64,000 nt of DNA, taken from contig CAVPDS010000032.1 in the NCBI GenBank assembly GCA_963702695.1, positions 386,590 to 450,589 on the forward strand, read 5' to 3'. This DNA is from VAZQ01 sp963702695 (GTDB lineage Bacteria > Pseudomonadota > Alphaproteobacteria > Rhizobiales > Xanthobacteraceae). Positions 44,134 to 53,208 of this stretch are shown here, in pieces; within the stretch, counting starts at the first letter, position 1, and each line of letters begins with the position of its first letter. A model generated the notes under the pieces. That model had not been told where the DNA came from and did not search any database. It was given only the letters and a program-made list of their open reading frames with translations. The position numbers were made by a program, and so were the translations under genes.

Positions 44134-46908
44134 TCACCACGTATATCGCACACCAGCGGCCCCGCGGACGCCATTGCGCCTGCCGCCGTCGGTGTCGCCG
44201 ACGGAGAGCTGGTAGTCGGCATTGGCGTACAAGCTGACATTGGCGTTCATCCTCACGCTCAGGCCACCGCCCAGTTGCAGGCGGTTGGCCTGCTCCAGTA
44301 GCGGCACCAGATCGACGCCGGAATACGTCGCCGTCGCCCGCGCCCCAAAGTCACGCCACAGATTGGCACGCACATAGGGCTGCCACACCTGCCCGCTGTC
44401 GCTGACGATGGTCCATCTGCCGCGCAGGCCGATCCGCCCGCTCGCGCCTGACGTCGTGCCCAGCCCGACCTGACCCAAGCCGTCATTGGCGTCGTCGAAC
44501 GACACACGTTGCCAGACGATCTGCGCCTGTGGCTCCAGTACAAAGCCCGGTCCGAACATCGGCAGCCGGAACGGATAGCCCGTCTCCAGCGACGAGACAA
44601 AGCCGAAGCCGGTGGTCGAAAGCCTGGCGAATTGAGTGGATGCAGCGCCTTCATAGTGCGTCGCCTGCGCCACCGCGTCGAGGTACCAGTCGCCCGGGCC
44701 GTAATGCGTCCAATAAGCCGCGCCCGACCAGGCATCGAGATTGAGGCCGCCGGTGTGACGAAGCACAAAGCTGTTCGCCGCCTCGTTGGTGACGAGACCG
44801 GTCACGTCAACATTGGCGTTGGCATATCCGACATAAATGCCCGCCGCATCGCGATGGCCCGGCAGCCATTCGCCGCGCCACAGATCGATGCCGCTCTGAA
44901 AGCCCAGCAGTTGGCCGGAGGCTCGCGGATCGGCGAAGGCCCGGTAACGGTTGTCGATCTGCTGGCCGAGGACCCGGCCCCAGACCGAGGGCCCCCAGCC
45001 GGCGTTCAGGCAATCGGTTGGCGCTTTCACCGGCGCCTTGCCGAAGATCCCGTCTCGCGTGTCGCTGTCGGCTGGACATGGCGTCCCTGTAATTGGGTTT
45101 GGCGTCGTATCGCCGGTGCGCTCATGCAAGGTGCCGAGCGTCGTCATCCCCAATTGCCGGGCGATTGGCTGAACCACACCGTACGTCGCGATCTCCGGCC
45201 CGATGATCGGGAAGACACCCGGCGGCAGCACCTCCGGTGGTGGTGGTTCGGTCGGCAGCGCGGGCTCGAGCGGCACGAGCGGTATCGACGGTCCAATCGG
45301 TGGCTGTGGCCCCGGCTCGGGCACAACGAAGCTCGAGCGCAGGAACCAGTCGTTGGGACTGCTGCCGCTAAGGCCACCGTGGAAGAGACGATAGTCGAAG
45401 GCGCCGCCGCGCACCTCGCCGCCAACGAGCGTGAAGGCACCGGGCGTTGTCGTGCCGCTATTGATCGCCTGCACCACCTGAATGCCATTGGCCACCGTCT
45501 CGGCGCCGGGGCCGCCGGCATTGATGATGTGCAACAACGAGTTGCCGCTAGCCGTGCCGCCGTTGATGACGAGCTTGTCCGACGGCGAGCCGTCGCCCCC
45601 CAAAAAGGTGTTCATCGCAATCGTTCCGCCAGTCCCGATGTAGCTGGTCGTCGTCAAGACCGTGCCTGGCGAGGTGCCCGCGCCCATGTGCACCAGGCCG
45701 GCATTGGTGACACCGGAGACGGTCTGACTGAAGCCATTGAGATCGAGGGTTCCGCCGCTCGCGACCGTCACGGCCGAATTTGGGCTGAACGAGTTCGGCG
45801 CACCGGCGCGCAACGTACCCGCGTTGACATTCGTCGCTCCGCCGTAGGTGTTGGCACCTGTGAAAATTGTGGTGCCCGCGAGCACATTGACAGTCCCGTT
45901 GCCGCTGACTGCGGGCGCAAACACGTAGTCGGAGAATGTGTGATTGAAGTTGATCGTACCGGTGCCCGCGCCAAATGCGATGCTCGGCGCCGTGAGCCTG
46001 CCGGGTGCGGCCGCCGGATTGCCCGGGCCCGCGCCGATGTTGAGTGTTCCAGTCGCACTTGCGTTCGCCGCGATTACAATAAAAGGCGCGGTAACGGTAC
46101 CGCCGTCCGCAATCGTCAGCGTGCCGGTGCCCGAGTTGCCAATCCTAAACCCCGCAATGTCGCTCCAAAGGGAGCCCGCGCCGGTCACGGTCACGATACC
46201 GTGCGAGCCGGCGTTGTTGCCGATGTTGGTGACGAGGGGGGTGATATCGATGACCCTCCCGCCGTTCGTGATCGCGAGTGTGCCCGTGCCAAAACTGCCA
46301 ATATTGAGCCCGTTGCTTGGTCCGTTGATCCAACTGGAGCCCGGGCCGGTCACCGTCACCGTGCCATTCGAGCCGACAGACAATCCGACGGAGCCGCCGC
46401 CACTGCTCACCGTACCGCCGTTTTGGATTGTAAAGGTCCCCGTGCCCTGGCCGCCGACCACGATGCTTCCGGCATTCGACCAGTTGGAGCCCGGGTCGGT
46501 CACGATCACCGTGCCCGTCGAGCCCGGTAAATTGCCGATCGCCGTGAAGGAAGTGACCAACGTCCCGCCGGCCAGGATTGTAAGCAATCCTGTCCCGTTT
46601 TGACCGACGGCGAGATTTTGGGCTGTTGCGCCCGTGCCCCTGATCTCCGTCGAATTCGGCGTCACGGTGTCAATGTTGACGCTGCTGAATGTCCCGGGAA
46701 CACCGGCGTCCCAATTGCGAAAGTTAAACCAGCCATTGGAGAACGCTCCGGTCCAGTTGGTCTGGGCGTGGGTCGAAACCGTAGATGCTGCGAAAAGCGC
46801 GAATGTTGCCAGCAAACTGGAGAAAACAAATCTGCAACCGGCGCGTGCACGTGACGTCGAGCTCCAGCGCGGTCCGATGGAAAACAGTCGACGCGGTTCG
46901 CACCCCAT
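44134..46908 (-). CDS. Type V autotransporter with beta-helix passenger
   Basis: The 924-residue protein has an extended signal region (about 18-50: RAGCRFVFSSLLATFALFAA). A passenger of tandem autotransporter beta-strand repeats follows, such as NIGSFGTGTLAITNGGRV and VTVTGPGSSW, then a Pro-rich linker (EPGPQPPIGPSIPLVPLEPA). A 12-strand beta-barrel of about 280 residues ends in the outer-membrane signature YTW. It secretes its own passenger, probably an adhesin. ATG 46908 follows a G-run; the frame continues upstream to 47055. The 673-codon plus-strand frame here is antisense. Confidence 0.9.
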   Translation of the reverse strand: MGCEPRRLFSIGPRWSSTSRARAGCRFVFSSLLATFALFAASTVSTHAQTNWTGAFSNGWFNFRNWDAGVPGTFSSVNIDTVTPNSTEIRGTGATAQNLAVGQNGTGLLTILAGGTLVTSFTAIGNLPGSTGTVIVTDPGSNWSNAGSIVVGGQGTGTFTIQNGGTVSSGGGSVGLSVGSNGTVTVTGPGSSWINGPSNGLNIGSFGTGTLAITNGGRVIDITPLVTNIGNNAGSHGIVTVTGAGSLWSDIAGFRIGNSGTGTLTIADGGTVTAPFIVIAANASATGTLNIGAGPGNPAAAPGRLTAPSIAFGAGTGTINFNHTFSDYVFAPAVSGNGTVNVLAGTTIFTGANTYGGATNVNAGTLRAGAPNSFSPNSAVTVASGGTLDLNGFSQTVSGVTNAGLVHMGAGTSPGTVLTTTSYIGTGGTIAMNTFLGGDGSPSDKLVINGGTASGNSLLHIINAGGPGAETVANGIQVVQAINSGTTTPGAFTLVGGEVRGGAFDYRLFHGGLSGSSPNDWFLRSSFVVPEPGPQPPIGPSIPLVPLEPALPTEPPPPEVLPPGVFPIIGPEIATYGVVQPIARQLGMTTLGTLHERTGDTTPNPITGTPCPADSDTRDGIFGKAPVKAPTDCLNAGWGPSVWGRVLGQQIDNRYRAFADPRASGQLLGFQSGIDLWRGEWLPGHRDAAGIYVGYANANVDVTGLVTNEAANSFVLRHTGGLNLDAWSGAAYWTHYGPGDWYLDAVAQATHYEGAASTQFARLSTTGFGFVSSLETGYPFRLPMFGPGFVLEPQAQIVWQRVSFDDANDGLGQVGLGTTSGASGRIGLRGRWTIVSDSGQVWQPYVRANLWRDFGARATATYSGVDLVPLLEQANRLQLGGGLSVRMNANVSLYANADYQLSVGDTDGGRRNGVRGAAGVRYTW

Positions 46909-47064
46909 TCGGCCCCCATCAATCAGCAATGGTATTAAGGGCAAGTTGAGCTTGCAAATCAGCAAAGCCACAATCATCGCCCTGATTGCCGCAATTGTGG
47001 CGATGGCGAGTGCAGCTTTACGTTTATTGATGGCTGTTGCTCTCCGGCCACGCATGCGGACCCA

Positions 47065-47466
47065 TCAGCCGTCATCGAGCGGCGGCTCATCCTGTTCGTC
47101 TGCGAGCTTGATGCAGGCTTCGGCAATCTCGGTGCGCAGCTCGCGCAGCACGGCTTCAGCCCTGCGTCGCACGACAAGGTCGGTGCCAGCGACCCGCGCC
47201 GGCCAGCCGCCGAGCTTCGTCAGCACAAGGCCAGCCATCTGGTCGATCATGGCTTCCTGCGCGTCACGCCGCACCAATCTGCGCTGCTTCTCCTCGATCC
47301 TGATCTGCAACAGCGCGGTCTTGGCTTCAGCGTGCTTCGTATCAGCCGCCGCACGCGGTGACCGCGCACGCTCCGGCCGCAGGTGCGTCAGATATTTCAA
47401 CCTGCACGCATCTTGATCGAACTTGCCATCGCTGCGCCGCTCGATCACGCCCTGTGGGACACACAC
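47065..47466 (-). pseudogene. Phage terminase small-subunit-like fragment
   Basis: The 133-codon frame contains GVIERRSDGKFDQDACRLKYL, ARSPRAAADTKHAEAKTALL and LIRIEEKQRRLVRRD-like text. This resembles the Nu1-type terminase small subunits of alphaproteobacterial prophages. The normal N-terminal DNA-binding part is cut at about 47460, where a truncated TctC gene on the other strand starts. Prophage debris. Confidence 0.55.
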
Positions 47467-48129
47467 GTAGGAAGCATCATCTACAGTCTGAATTATGACC
47501 TGCAGAAAGATTTCGAGCCGATCGGATTGGTTTCCGTCAATCCGCAGCTCTTGGTGGCCAGGAAGAACCTGCCGGCGAACAACTTAAAAGAGCTTGTTAG
47601 TTGGATGAAGGCGCACCCCGGCGGCACCAAATTCGTCAACCAAATTGCCGCAGCGCAGGTGTCTGGTATTTTGCTGCAACGGATGACCGGCACGCAGATG
47701 ACCTTCATTCCCTATCGCGGGTCAGGTCCAGCCATGACGGACCTCATTTCCGGGCAGGTCGATCTCCTGGTCGCGCAAGGGGCCGTTGCGTTGCCCCAGA
47801 TTCGCGGTGGAGCAATCAAGGCCATCGCAAATCTTGCCTCGCAACGCTCCGCATCAATGCCCGACATCCCGACTTCTGACGAGGGCGGCGTCCCCGGGCT
47901 TCACATGGCGGGTTGGTTCGGCATCTTCGGTCCCAAAAACATGCCAAAAGACGTTGTCGCAAAGCTCAACGCGGCAATGTCAAAGGTACTTACCAATTCC
48001 ACCCTGAAGACCCGGTTCGCAGAACTTGGTTTGGATGTAGCCCCGCGCGAACAACAAACACCTGACGGGCTTGCTGCATTCACCAGGGCCGAAATCGAGA
48101 AGTGGTGGCCCGATCATAAGGGCAGCTAA
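47461..48129 (+). pseudogene. N-terminally truncated TctC/Bug receptor
   Basis: From THVGSIIYSLNYDLQKDFEP onward the frame matches the C-terminal two thirds of Bug receptors (GLVSVNPQLLVARKNLPAN, FIPYRGSGPAMTDLISGQVD, AGWFGIFGPKNMPKDVVAKL). The signal peptide and first lobe are missing; the frame upstream of 47461 is antisense to the terminase fragment. A breakpoint therefore lies at about 47460. Without a leader the product cannot reach the periplasm. Confidence 0.8.
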
Positions 48130-48289
48130 CATAAAGGAGGAATGATTTCTGTCCGGAATGGGTCAAGACCAACAAACTCAAAGTGAGCATAACGAGTCCG
48201 CTTTCTGACGTATCGCGACGGTTCGACGGCCACCATGCTTGAAGACCGACCCGTTGCGCTGAATTGCGGCTCGCGGAGGCCCCGAGAGT
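48130..48289. other. Junction DNA between two truncated genes
   Basis: An AAAGGAGGAATGA ribosome-site-like sequence follows the TctC stop but opens only a short frame. The remaining 130 bases match nothing recognised. Confidence 0.3.
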
Positions 48290-49340
48290 GGGGCGCCCTA
48301 TCAGGGCGTCGAGCCGGCGGTGATCCAGACACCGACCGATGCTCCCACCGGCCACTATTGGACGATTCAGATCGCGGATGTGTTCACTACAGTCGTTCAT
48401 CAGCTTGGTTCTGCTTCGGCAACTCCGGGCGGCAAGTTCCTACTCGTCGGTCCCGATTGGAAGGGACAAAAGCCGGATGGCTTCATCGACATCCTGCGCA
48501 TGCCGACCAACATCGCCGGCGTCTTCCCCCGCAGCTTCACAGCGCGCACGCCGGAGGCGAAGGCCAAGGCCGTCGCGGTGCTCAACCAGATTGGCATGTA
48601 CCCGCTGAGCAAAAACCAGCCGGGACAACTGACCAAGGACTGCCAAGCCTTCGCCCGCAACGCGGTCTATCCTCCCGGCGTAACACCGCAGATGATCGCA
48701 GCCGACCCCGACGCCAGCCGGCCGCAATGGGTCAATCCCAAGACGTTCTGGGACGATCTTGAAAAGATGCTGGCGGCGAACCCAACCGTTGGCCCCGCCG
48801 ACGCCGCCATGGCCGATCAGGCTCGCACGCTGATTGCTTTGCGCAAGTCCAATACGAACTACAAAGTGCTCCTCGATCGCGCCGCGCTCGCCGCCGACGC
48901 GGCACTACATGCCAGCAGCAACTACGTGCAGGTCGGTGTCGATGCCGGCAACGGCTGGCAAAAGCAGGAAGATGCTGGCCTGTGGGGCACGGACTGGTTA
49001 CACGATGACGTTTCCCAAAGATGCACTGCCTCCAATGGATCGGACGCGTGGCGGATTCTGGTCGCTGACGATGTACGACAAGGATTATTTCATGCTGCCG
49101 AACTCGCCCAACGGGCGGACCAACATCGGCACGGTCAGCCTCGACGCCAACGAATTGAAATTCGCGACGGACGGGTCGCTCACCATCACGATATCGCGCC
49201 AGCAGTCCGCCGACGCGGAGGCGCGCGCGAACTGGCTACCAGCTCCCGAAGGGCAGTTCGCGCTCATCGTGCGGGCGTATGTGCCGACGAAACCGGTCCT
49301 TGAGGGCGCGTACAAGCTGCCAGATGTGGAGAGGAATTGA
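48290..49340 (+). pseudogene. DUF1254/DUF1214 protein, truncated and frameshifted
   Basis: Two frames together give the C-terminal two thirds of a DUF1254-DUF1214 protein. Frame one (48290 to about 49000) has APTGHYWTIQIADVFTTVV and GFIDILRMPTNIAGVFPRSF. Frame two, from about 48985 to 49340, has MTFPKDALPPMDRTRGGFWS, TMYDKDYFMLPNSPNGRTNI and the terminal AYVPTKPVLEGAYKLP. A one-step frameshift lies near 48985-49000 and the N-terminal DUF1254 part is absent. Confidence 0.78.
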
Positions 49341-49489
49341 CGCAAGGAGTAGGAAAACCAAGCCAAGGTTCCGATCCAGGGACAGCGGGCCGCGCGAGTC
49401 CGGTCCGGTCGATCTTTCACCGGCAAGGCTAAGCTACTCCTGCCCTACTCCGAACCGATTTTTGGAATCGGGCTTTTGGGCGTATGCCC

Positions 49490-49838
49490 TTGATTGAGCG
49501 GCCCGAGACATAGGTGACATCCCGTACCGGACACATGGGTAACACTTTTCGCCATTTGGCGGGAGGTGTTGATGCCGTGGAAACCGAGTTCGGTGATGGA
49601 GGAACGCCTGCGCTTTGTCGCCCGCCTGTTGGACGGGGAGGCGATGACCGACGTGTGCCGGGAGTTCGGCATCTCGCGGAAGACCGGCTACAAGATTTTC
49701 GACCGTTACAAGGAACACGGGCTCGAAGCCCTGAGCGACCGGACGCGGCGGCCGGTTTGTTACGCCAACCAGCTGCCGCAACCGGTCGAGAGCCTGATTG
49801 TCCGGCTCAAGGGCGAGAAGCCGCACTGGGGCGCCCGC
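49490..49838 (+). mobile_element. Truncated left end of an IS481-family element
   Basis: The leader GCGGCCCGAGACATAGGTGA and the transposase start MPWKPSSVMEERLRFVARLL are typical of IS481 elements of a group different from the 1228-bp element. The transposase sequence stops at residue 89 (HWGAR) and continues in frame into an integrase. The left boundary is approximate. Confidence 0.7.
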
Positions 49839-50936
49839 GTTGAGATCGCCGATGCCGTGTTGCCGGGCCTGTACTTGATCGTGCAGCCGACCGGGGCGAA
49901 GTCGTGGGCAGTCCGCTATCGCATCGGCCGTCGCACCCGCAAGCTGACGCTGCCAGGCCGCTATCCGGTTCTCTCGCTGGCGAAGGCCCGTGAGGCCGCG
50001 AGGACGGCCTTGGAGAGAACCACGGCCGGCGAAGACCCTGCAGCTGCCAAGCATGCGGGAACGCCTGCCGATGACACCCTGGCCGCGCACATAGCCCTCT
50101 ATCGGGAAAAGCATGTCAGCACGGTAAGAGCCGGTACGGCTGCTAACATCAACCGCGAGCTTGAGCACATGCAGGACGCGTGGCCGGGACGCTCGCTGCG
50201 CGCGATTTCAAAGAAGGACGTGGCCGCGTTTATCGATAAGGCGATGAAGCGAGGGCCATCCGCTGGTGTTACAGCCTGGAAGGTGGCGAAGGCATTTTTC
50301 GCGTGGTGTGAGGCGAGAGAGGACGACTTCGCGAGCCCGGTCCGGTCCATCCGCAAACCGGCAAAAGAGAAGTCCCGGGAGCGCGTCCTTGATGACACGG
50401 AACTGAAGCTCACTTGGAAAGCCTGTGACGCGGCAGGTGGCGCGGCCGGTGCTCTGGTCAAGCTCTTGATGCTATCCGGCGCTCGTCGCAACGAAATGAC
50501 GGAACTAGCGCGCGATGAAATCGCCGTCGACGCAATCGAATTGCCGGGCGAGCGCTCCAAGAATGGCTTGCCACACACCATTCCGATTACGCCGATGATC
50601 CGCCGTGTGCTCGACACACTGTCCGATGCCGGCAAATTTGTGCTGAATGGCGCGGATCGCCCATTTGGCGACCATAGTGGCGCGAAGGAAAAGGTCACTC
50701 CAGCGATCCGGCCGTGGACGCTTCACGATCTTCGCCGCAGCTTTGCAAGCGGACTACAGCGGCTCGGGGTCGCTCCGCATATCGTCGAGTTGGCTTTGAA
50801 CCATCGTTCTGGCACGTTTGCCGGTGTGGCCGGAATCTATCAGCGCCACCGCTATGCGAAGGAAGTTCACGCGGCCTTTGAGCTTTGGTCGCGGCATATA
50901 GAGGCATTGATCGATGAAAAGGCCGCCGCCGCGTAG
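49572..50936 (+). CDS. In-frame fusion: IS481 helix-turn-helix to tyrosine integrase
   Basis: Residues 1-89 are an IS481 transposase N-terminus with its helix-turn-helix (VCREFGISRKTGYKIFDRYK). Residues 90-454 are a P4-type tyrosine recombinase starting within its arm-binding domain (IADAVLPGLYLIVQPTGAKS). All catalytic residues are present: Arg305 in SGARRNEM, His385 and Arg388 in HDLRR, His411 in LNHRSG and Tyr423 in GIYQRHRY. GGAGG precedes ATG 49572 by five bases. Only the first few integrase residues appear lost, so the chimera could be active. Confidence 0.8.
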   Translation: MPWKPSSVMEERLRFVARLLDGEAMTDVCREFGISRKTGYKIFDRYKEHGLEALSDRTRRPVCYANQLPQPVESLIVRLKGEKPHWGARVEIADAVLPGLYLIVQPTGAKSWAVRYRIGRRTRKLTLPGRYPVLSLAKAREAARTALERTTAGEDPAAAKHAGTPADDTLAAHIALYREKHVSTVRAGTAANINRELEHMQDAWPGRSLRAISKKDVAAFIDKAMKRGPSAGVTAWKVAKAFFAWCEAREDDFASPVRSIRKPAKEKSRERVLDDTELKLTWKACDAAGGAAGALVKLLMLSGARRNEMTELARDEIAVDAIELPGERSKNGLPHTIPITPMIRRVLDTLSDAGKFVLNGADRPFGDHSGAKEKVTPAIRPWTLHDLRRSFASGLQRLGVAPHIVELALNHRSGTFAGVAGIYQRHRYAKEVHAAFELWSRHIEALIDEKAAAA

Positions 50937-50998
50937 GTAGGTTCTTACTAGCCCCACGGATGTCTGCCCTACCGTCTAGGGCCTAGAATCTGACGCAT

Positions 50999-52834
50999 TC
51001 AAAAATTGGTCACGCGCGAACGAACAAGCTCAAGCATCTGCGCTGCCAACTGCTTGCCATTGGGTCCATATTCGGCGAGGGGAGGCAGAGAAATCTGCTC
51101 AATCGCCCGTCCGACCTTGTCGAGCAGACCTTCGACCGCGGTATCAGCATCGGTTGCTTTGACGCGCGCCGTGCTGGCAAAGGTCTTCAAGTCTTTAGCA
51201 CGCAGCCGGTCATCTTTTCCGTTAAGCTTGAGGGCCATACGGTCGTGCTTAAGGCCGGGAAATAGTCGGGTGGTGACTGCGTCGTAGAGGGGTGCCATCC
51301 GAACCGAGTTGAACGTGTCGTCGCCAGGGTCAGCGATCTTCAAGAGCGCCAAATTCTTAAGGTGCATGTCGCCGTCGGCTATCAGCCAAGCGAACAATGC
51401 ACGCCTGAGAATGATCAGCACATCCTCTTCCGGTGCCGTCGAGATTGGACGCACAGCGCGGGCGACGCGTTCCATCGTGCTGTCGTATTTTGCCGAAGCT
51501 GGTAAATCGAGAACTGAGCACAAGTCTTCAAGCGCCAACATGCGGGTGTCGTTTGCACCCCGACGGATATCGAAGCGCTCGACCAGGAGTGCTGGAGGCA
51601 ATCCATCAGGCATCGTGACGAGAGCGCTCTGAGGTGCATCGAGGCCAGAAGCGGCGCCGATCGCGAGTGCCAACCATTCGATGAGTGGAAGCGCCTCATA
51701 ACCAGCGCCTCCTGCCGGCTTCAGAATATGCGTGAAGGGCGTGGATGTGCTGGGTGTCAGCAGCCCCTTCTCGTCCAAATTCATCGGCGCCTTGATCTGG
51801 ATGCCGGAGAGACGTGGCGTCTCGCCGTTCTCAAACAATTTTGCGAGATTTCGCTCAAAACCTTCGTTGATTTCTCCGCGACCCGGCCCGGCGTATGTGC
51901 CGGTGAAGACCCCTCCATTTGAAAACTGACTCAACGGCGTGAACAGAACATCGCGCGGCAGCGTGGCGAGTTCGCTCTCACGTTCGACGATCGTGATGTT
52001 CGACATGTAGCGCTTGCCAGTACGGAGGGCCGCGCGCTCGTCCTTGTCCTTGAGCACTGACTCCAGCCAGCCCTCGGGCAATAATGAAACGACAAAAGGC
52101 GGCAATTTTCCTGGGATGGTCTGACGGACGAGCGTTGGACCCTTCCACTCGACTGGCGTCCACCGCCATTCGAAACCATCATGCCGGAGGTGCCCCATCG
52201 GCTCCCCGTGCCAGGCGACGATAAGGTCGAGTGCAGCTTCGTTGCGAAGGGGCATCAGGGTAGGCCGGTGCATGAGAAATCGCTCGGCACGTTGGCCTTC
52301 GCGATGCCATTCATTTTCCCGTGCGAGGGCCCAAACAGCATCAGCGGTCTCTCGCGGGTTGCCATATTCTTCTACGAGACGCGTGGCAATGGCGTCGCGC
52401 ATGTTCTCGTCGATCGAGGCGGCATGTTCGCTGCGCAGGCGGAATGACTCGAGAAAGCGCTGTCGAAGCGACGACACGTGCACCCGGAATTCGCCGAGGT
52501 CATCGTTGACTATTGCCGAGGCGAGAGATGGATGGCCGGGCGCGGCATTCTGAATGATCTCGAGGACGCTGATGCGGGTCCGTTGCTTTCGGGGTCCGCT
52601 TAGGAACAGCCGGCCATCACGCGTAGGCGCCAGCGTGGCTGCGCTTGCGGCCGAGAGATAGGCTTTGGGGTACAGGTATTTGGCGAGACGCACGGCATGC
52701 TTGAGGACGGTCGTGCCAATATCATCCCCGGCGTCGACGTAGATGCCGCGATAGAGCTGAACGAGTTTGCCTGTTCCGGCCCGATAATGGCTCCGGGCCT
52801 TGTTGAGTGTTTCCCCGACGAGATGGAGAGCCAT
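50999..52834 (-). CDS. HipA-family kinase with AbiEi-like N-terminal domain
   Basis: The 611-residue protein joins an N-terminal AbiEi-like antitoxin/winged-helix region (about 15-80: KLVQLYRGIYVDAGDD, YLSAASAATLAPTRDGR) to a HipA kinase. Kinase landmarks are THILKPAGG (substrate lysine), the catalytic DMHLKN (Asp489, His491, Asn494) and the metal-binding Asp518 in LYDAVTT. HipA kinases phosphorylate aminoacyl-tRNA synthetases and are normally held by a separate HipB. ATG 52834 is preferred; the frame extends to GTG 52882, but that segment encodes a palindromic operator. Confidence 0.82.
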   Translation of the reverse strand: MALHLVGETLNKARSHYRAGTGKLVQLYRGIYVDAGDDIGTTVLKHAVRLAKYLYPKAYLSAASAATLAPTRDGRLFLSGPRKQRTRISVLEIIQNAAPGHPSLASAIVNDDLGEFRVHVSSLRQRFLESFRLRSEHAASIDENMRDAIATRLVEEYGNPRETADAVWALARENEWHREGQRAERFLMHRPTLMPLRNEAALDLIVAWHGEPMGHLRHDGFEWRWTPVEWKGPTLVRQTIPGKLPPFVVSLLPEGWLESVLKDKDERAALRTGKRYMSNITIVERESELATLPRDVLFTPLSQFSNGGVFTGTYAGPGRGEINEGFERNLAKLFENGETPRLSGIQIKAPMNLDEKGLLTPSTSTPFTHILKPAGGAGYEALPLIEWLALAIGAASGLDAPQSALVTMPDGLPPALLVERFDIRRGANDTRMLALEDLCSVLDLPASAKYDSTMERVARAVRPISTAPEEDVLIILRRALFAWLIADGDMHLKNLALLKIADPGDDTFNSVRMAPLYDAVTTRLFPGLKHDRMALKLNGKDDRLRAKDLKTFASTARVKATDADTAVEGLLDKVGRAIEQISLPPLAEYGPNGKQLAAQMLELVRSRVTNF

Positions 52835-52838
52835 TTCG

Positions 52839-52870
52839 AACTTTCGCGTACCTGAAGTACGGGAAAGTAA
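52839..52870. promoter_or_regulatory. Operator-like palindrome 1 before the HipA-type gene
   Basis: AACTTTCGCGTACCTGAAG followed by TACGGGAAAGTAA; the arms AACTTTCGCGT and ACGGGAAAGT are near-complements. It begins five bases before the chosen start and repeats the sequence of palindrome 2, suggesting an autoregulatory site. Confidence 0.65.
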
Positions 52871-52902
52871 GGGCTGTGCCACCCTTTTTCAAGGAAAATG
52901 AT

Positions 52903-52933
52903 AACTTTCGCGTGCCTGAGGAACGCTAAAGTT
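52903..52933. promoter_or_regulatory. Operator-like palindrome 2
   Basis: AACTTTCGCGT (52903-52913) pairs with ACGCTAAAGTT (52923-52933) with one mismatch, around GCCTGAGGA. The same sequence type occurs 64 bases away as palindrome 1, so both probably bind one dimeric protein, perhaps the HipA-type protein's own N-terminal domain. Confidence 0.68.
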
Positions 52934-53208
52934 AAAAAATGCTTTCTCCCCTTTTTCGATCCCCTGAACCCGGGGCGGAACCGTGGCTACCCGTCCCGGA
53001 GTGGTATGGATATGATGGAACGAAAGGACAACCAGGACGACAGCTCAGATCGATCTTTTCACCGGTAAAACCGGTCGAGGCCGGAATGAACATTGCCGTC
53101 AAAGGGTTGAAGCACGCCGCACCGGGGCCGTATCTCGGCTTCGCCTTGCAGCCAGTTCGATTCTGTTTCCATCTGCTCGACAGCCCGAAGGGTGCAAAGG
53201 TCTCGCTA

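Noticed and set aside
44509..46530. 673-codon open frame on the plus strand
   Set aside because: Antisense to the autotransporter gene. Its composition is arginine-rich without domains, and the opposite strand has clear beta-repeat and barrel sequence.
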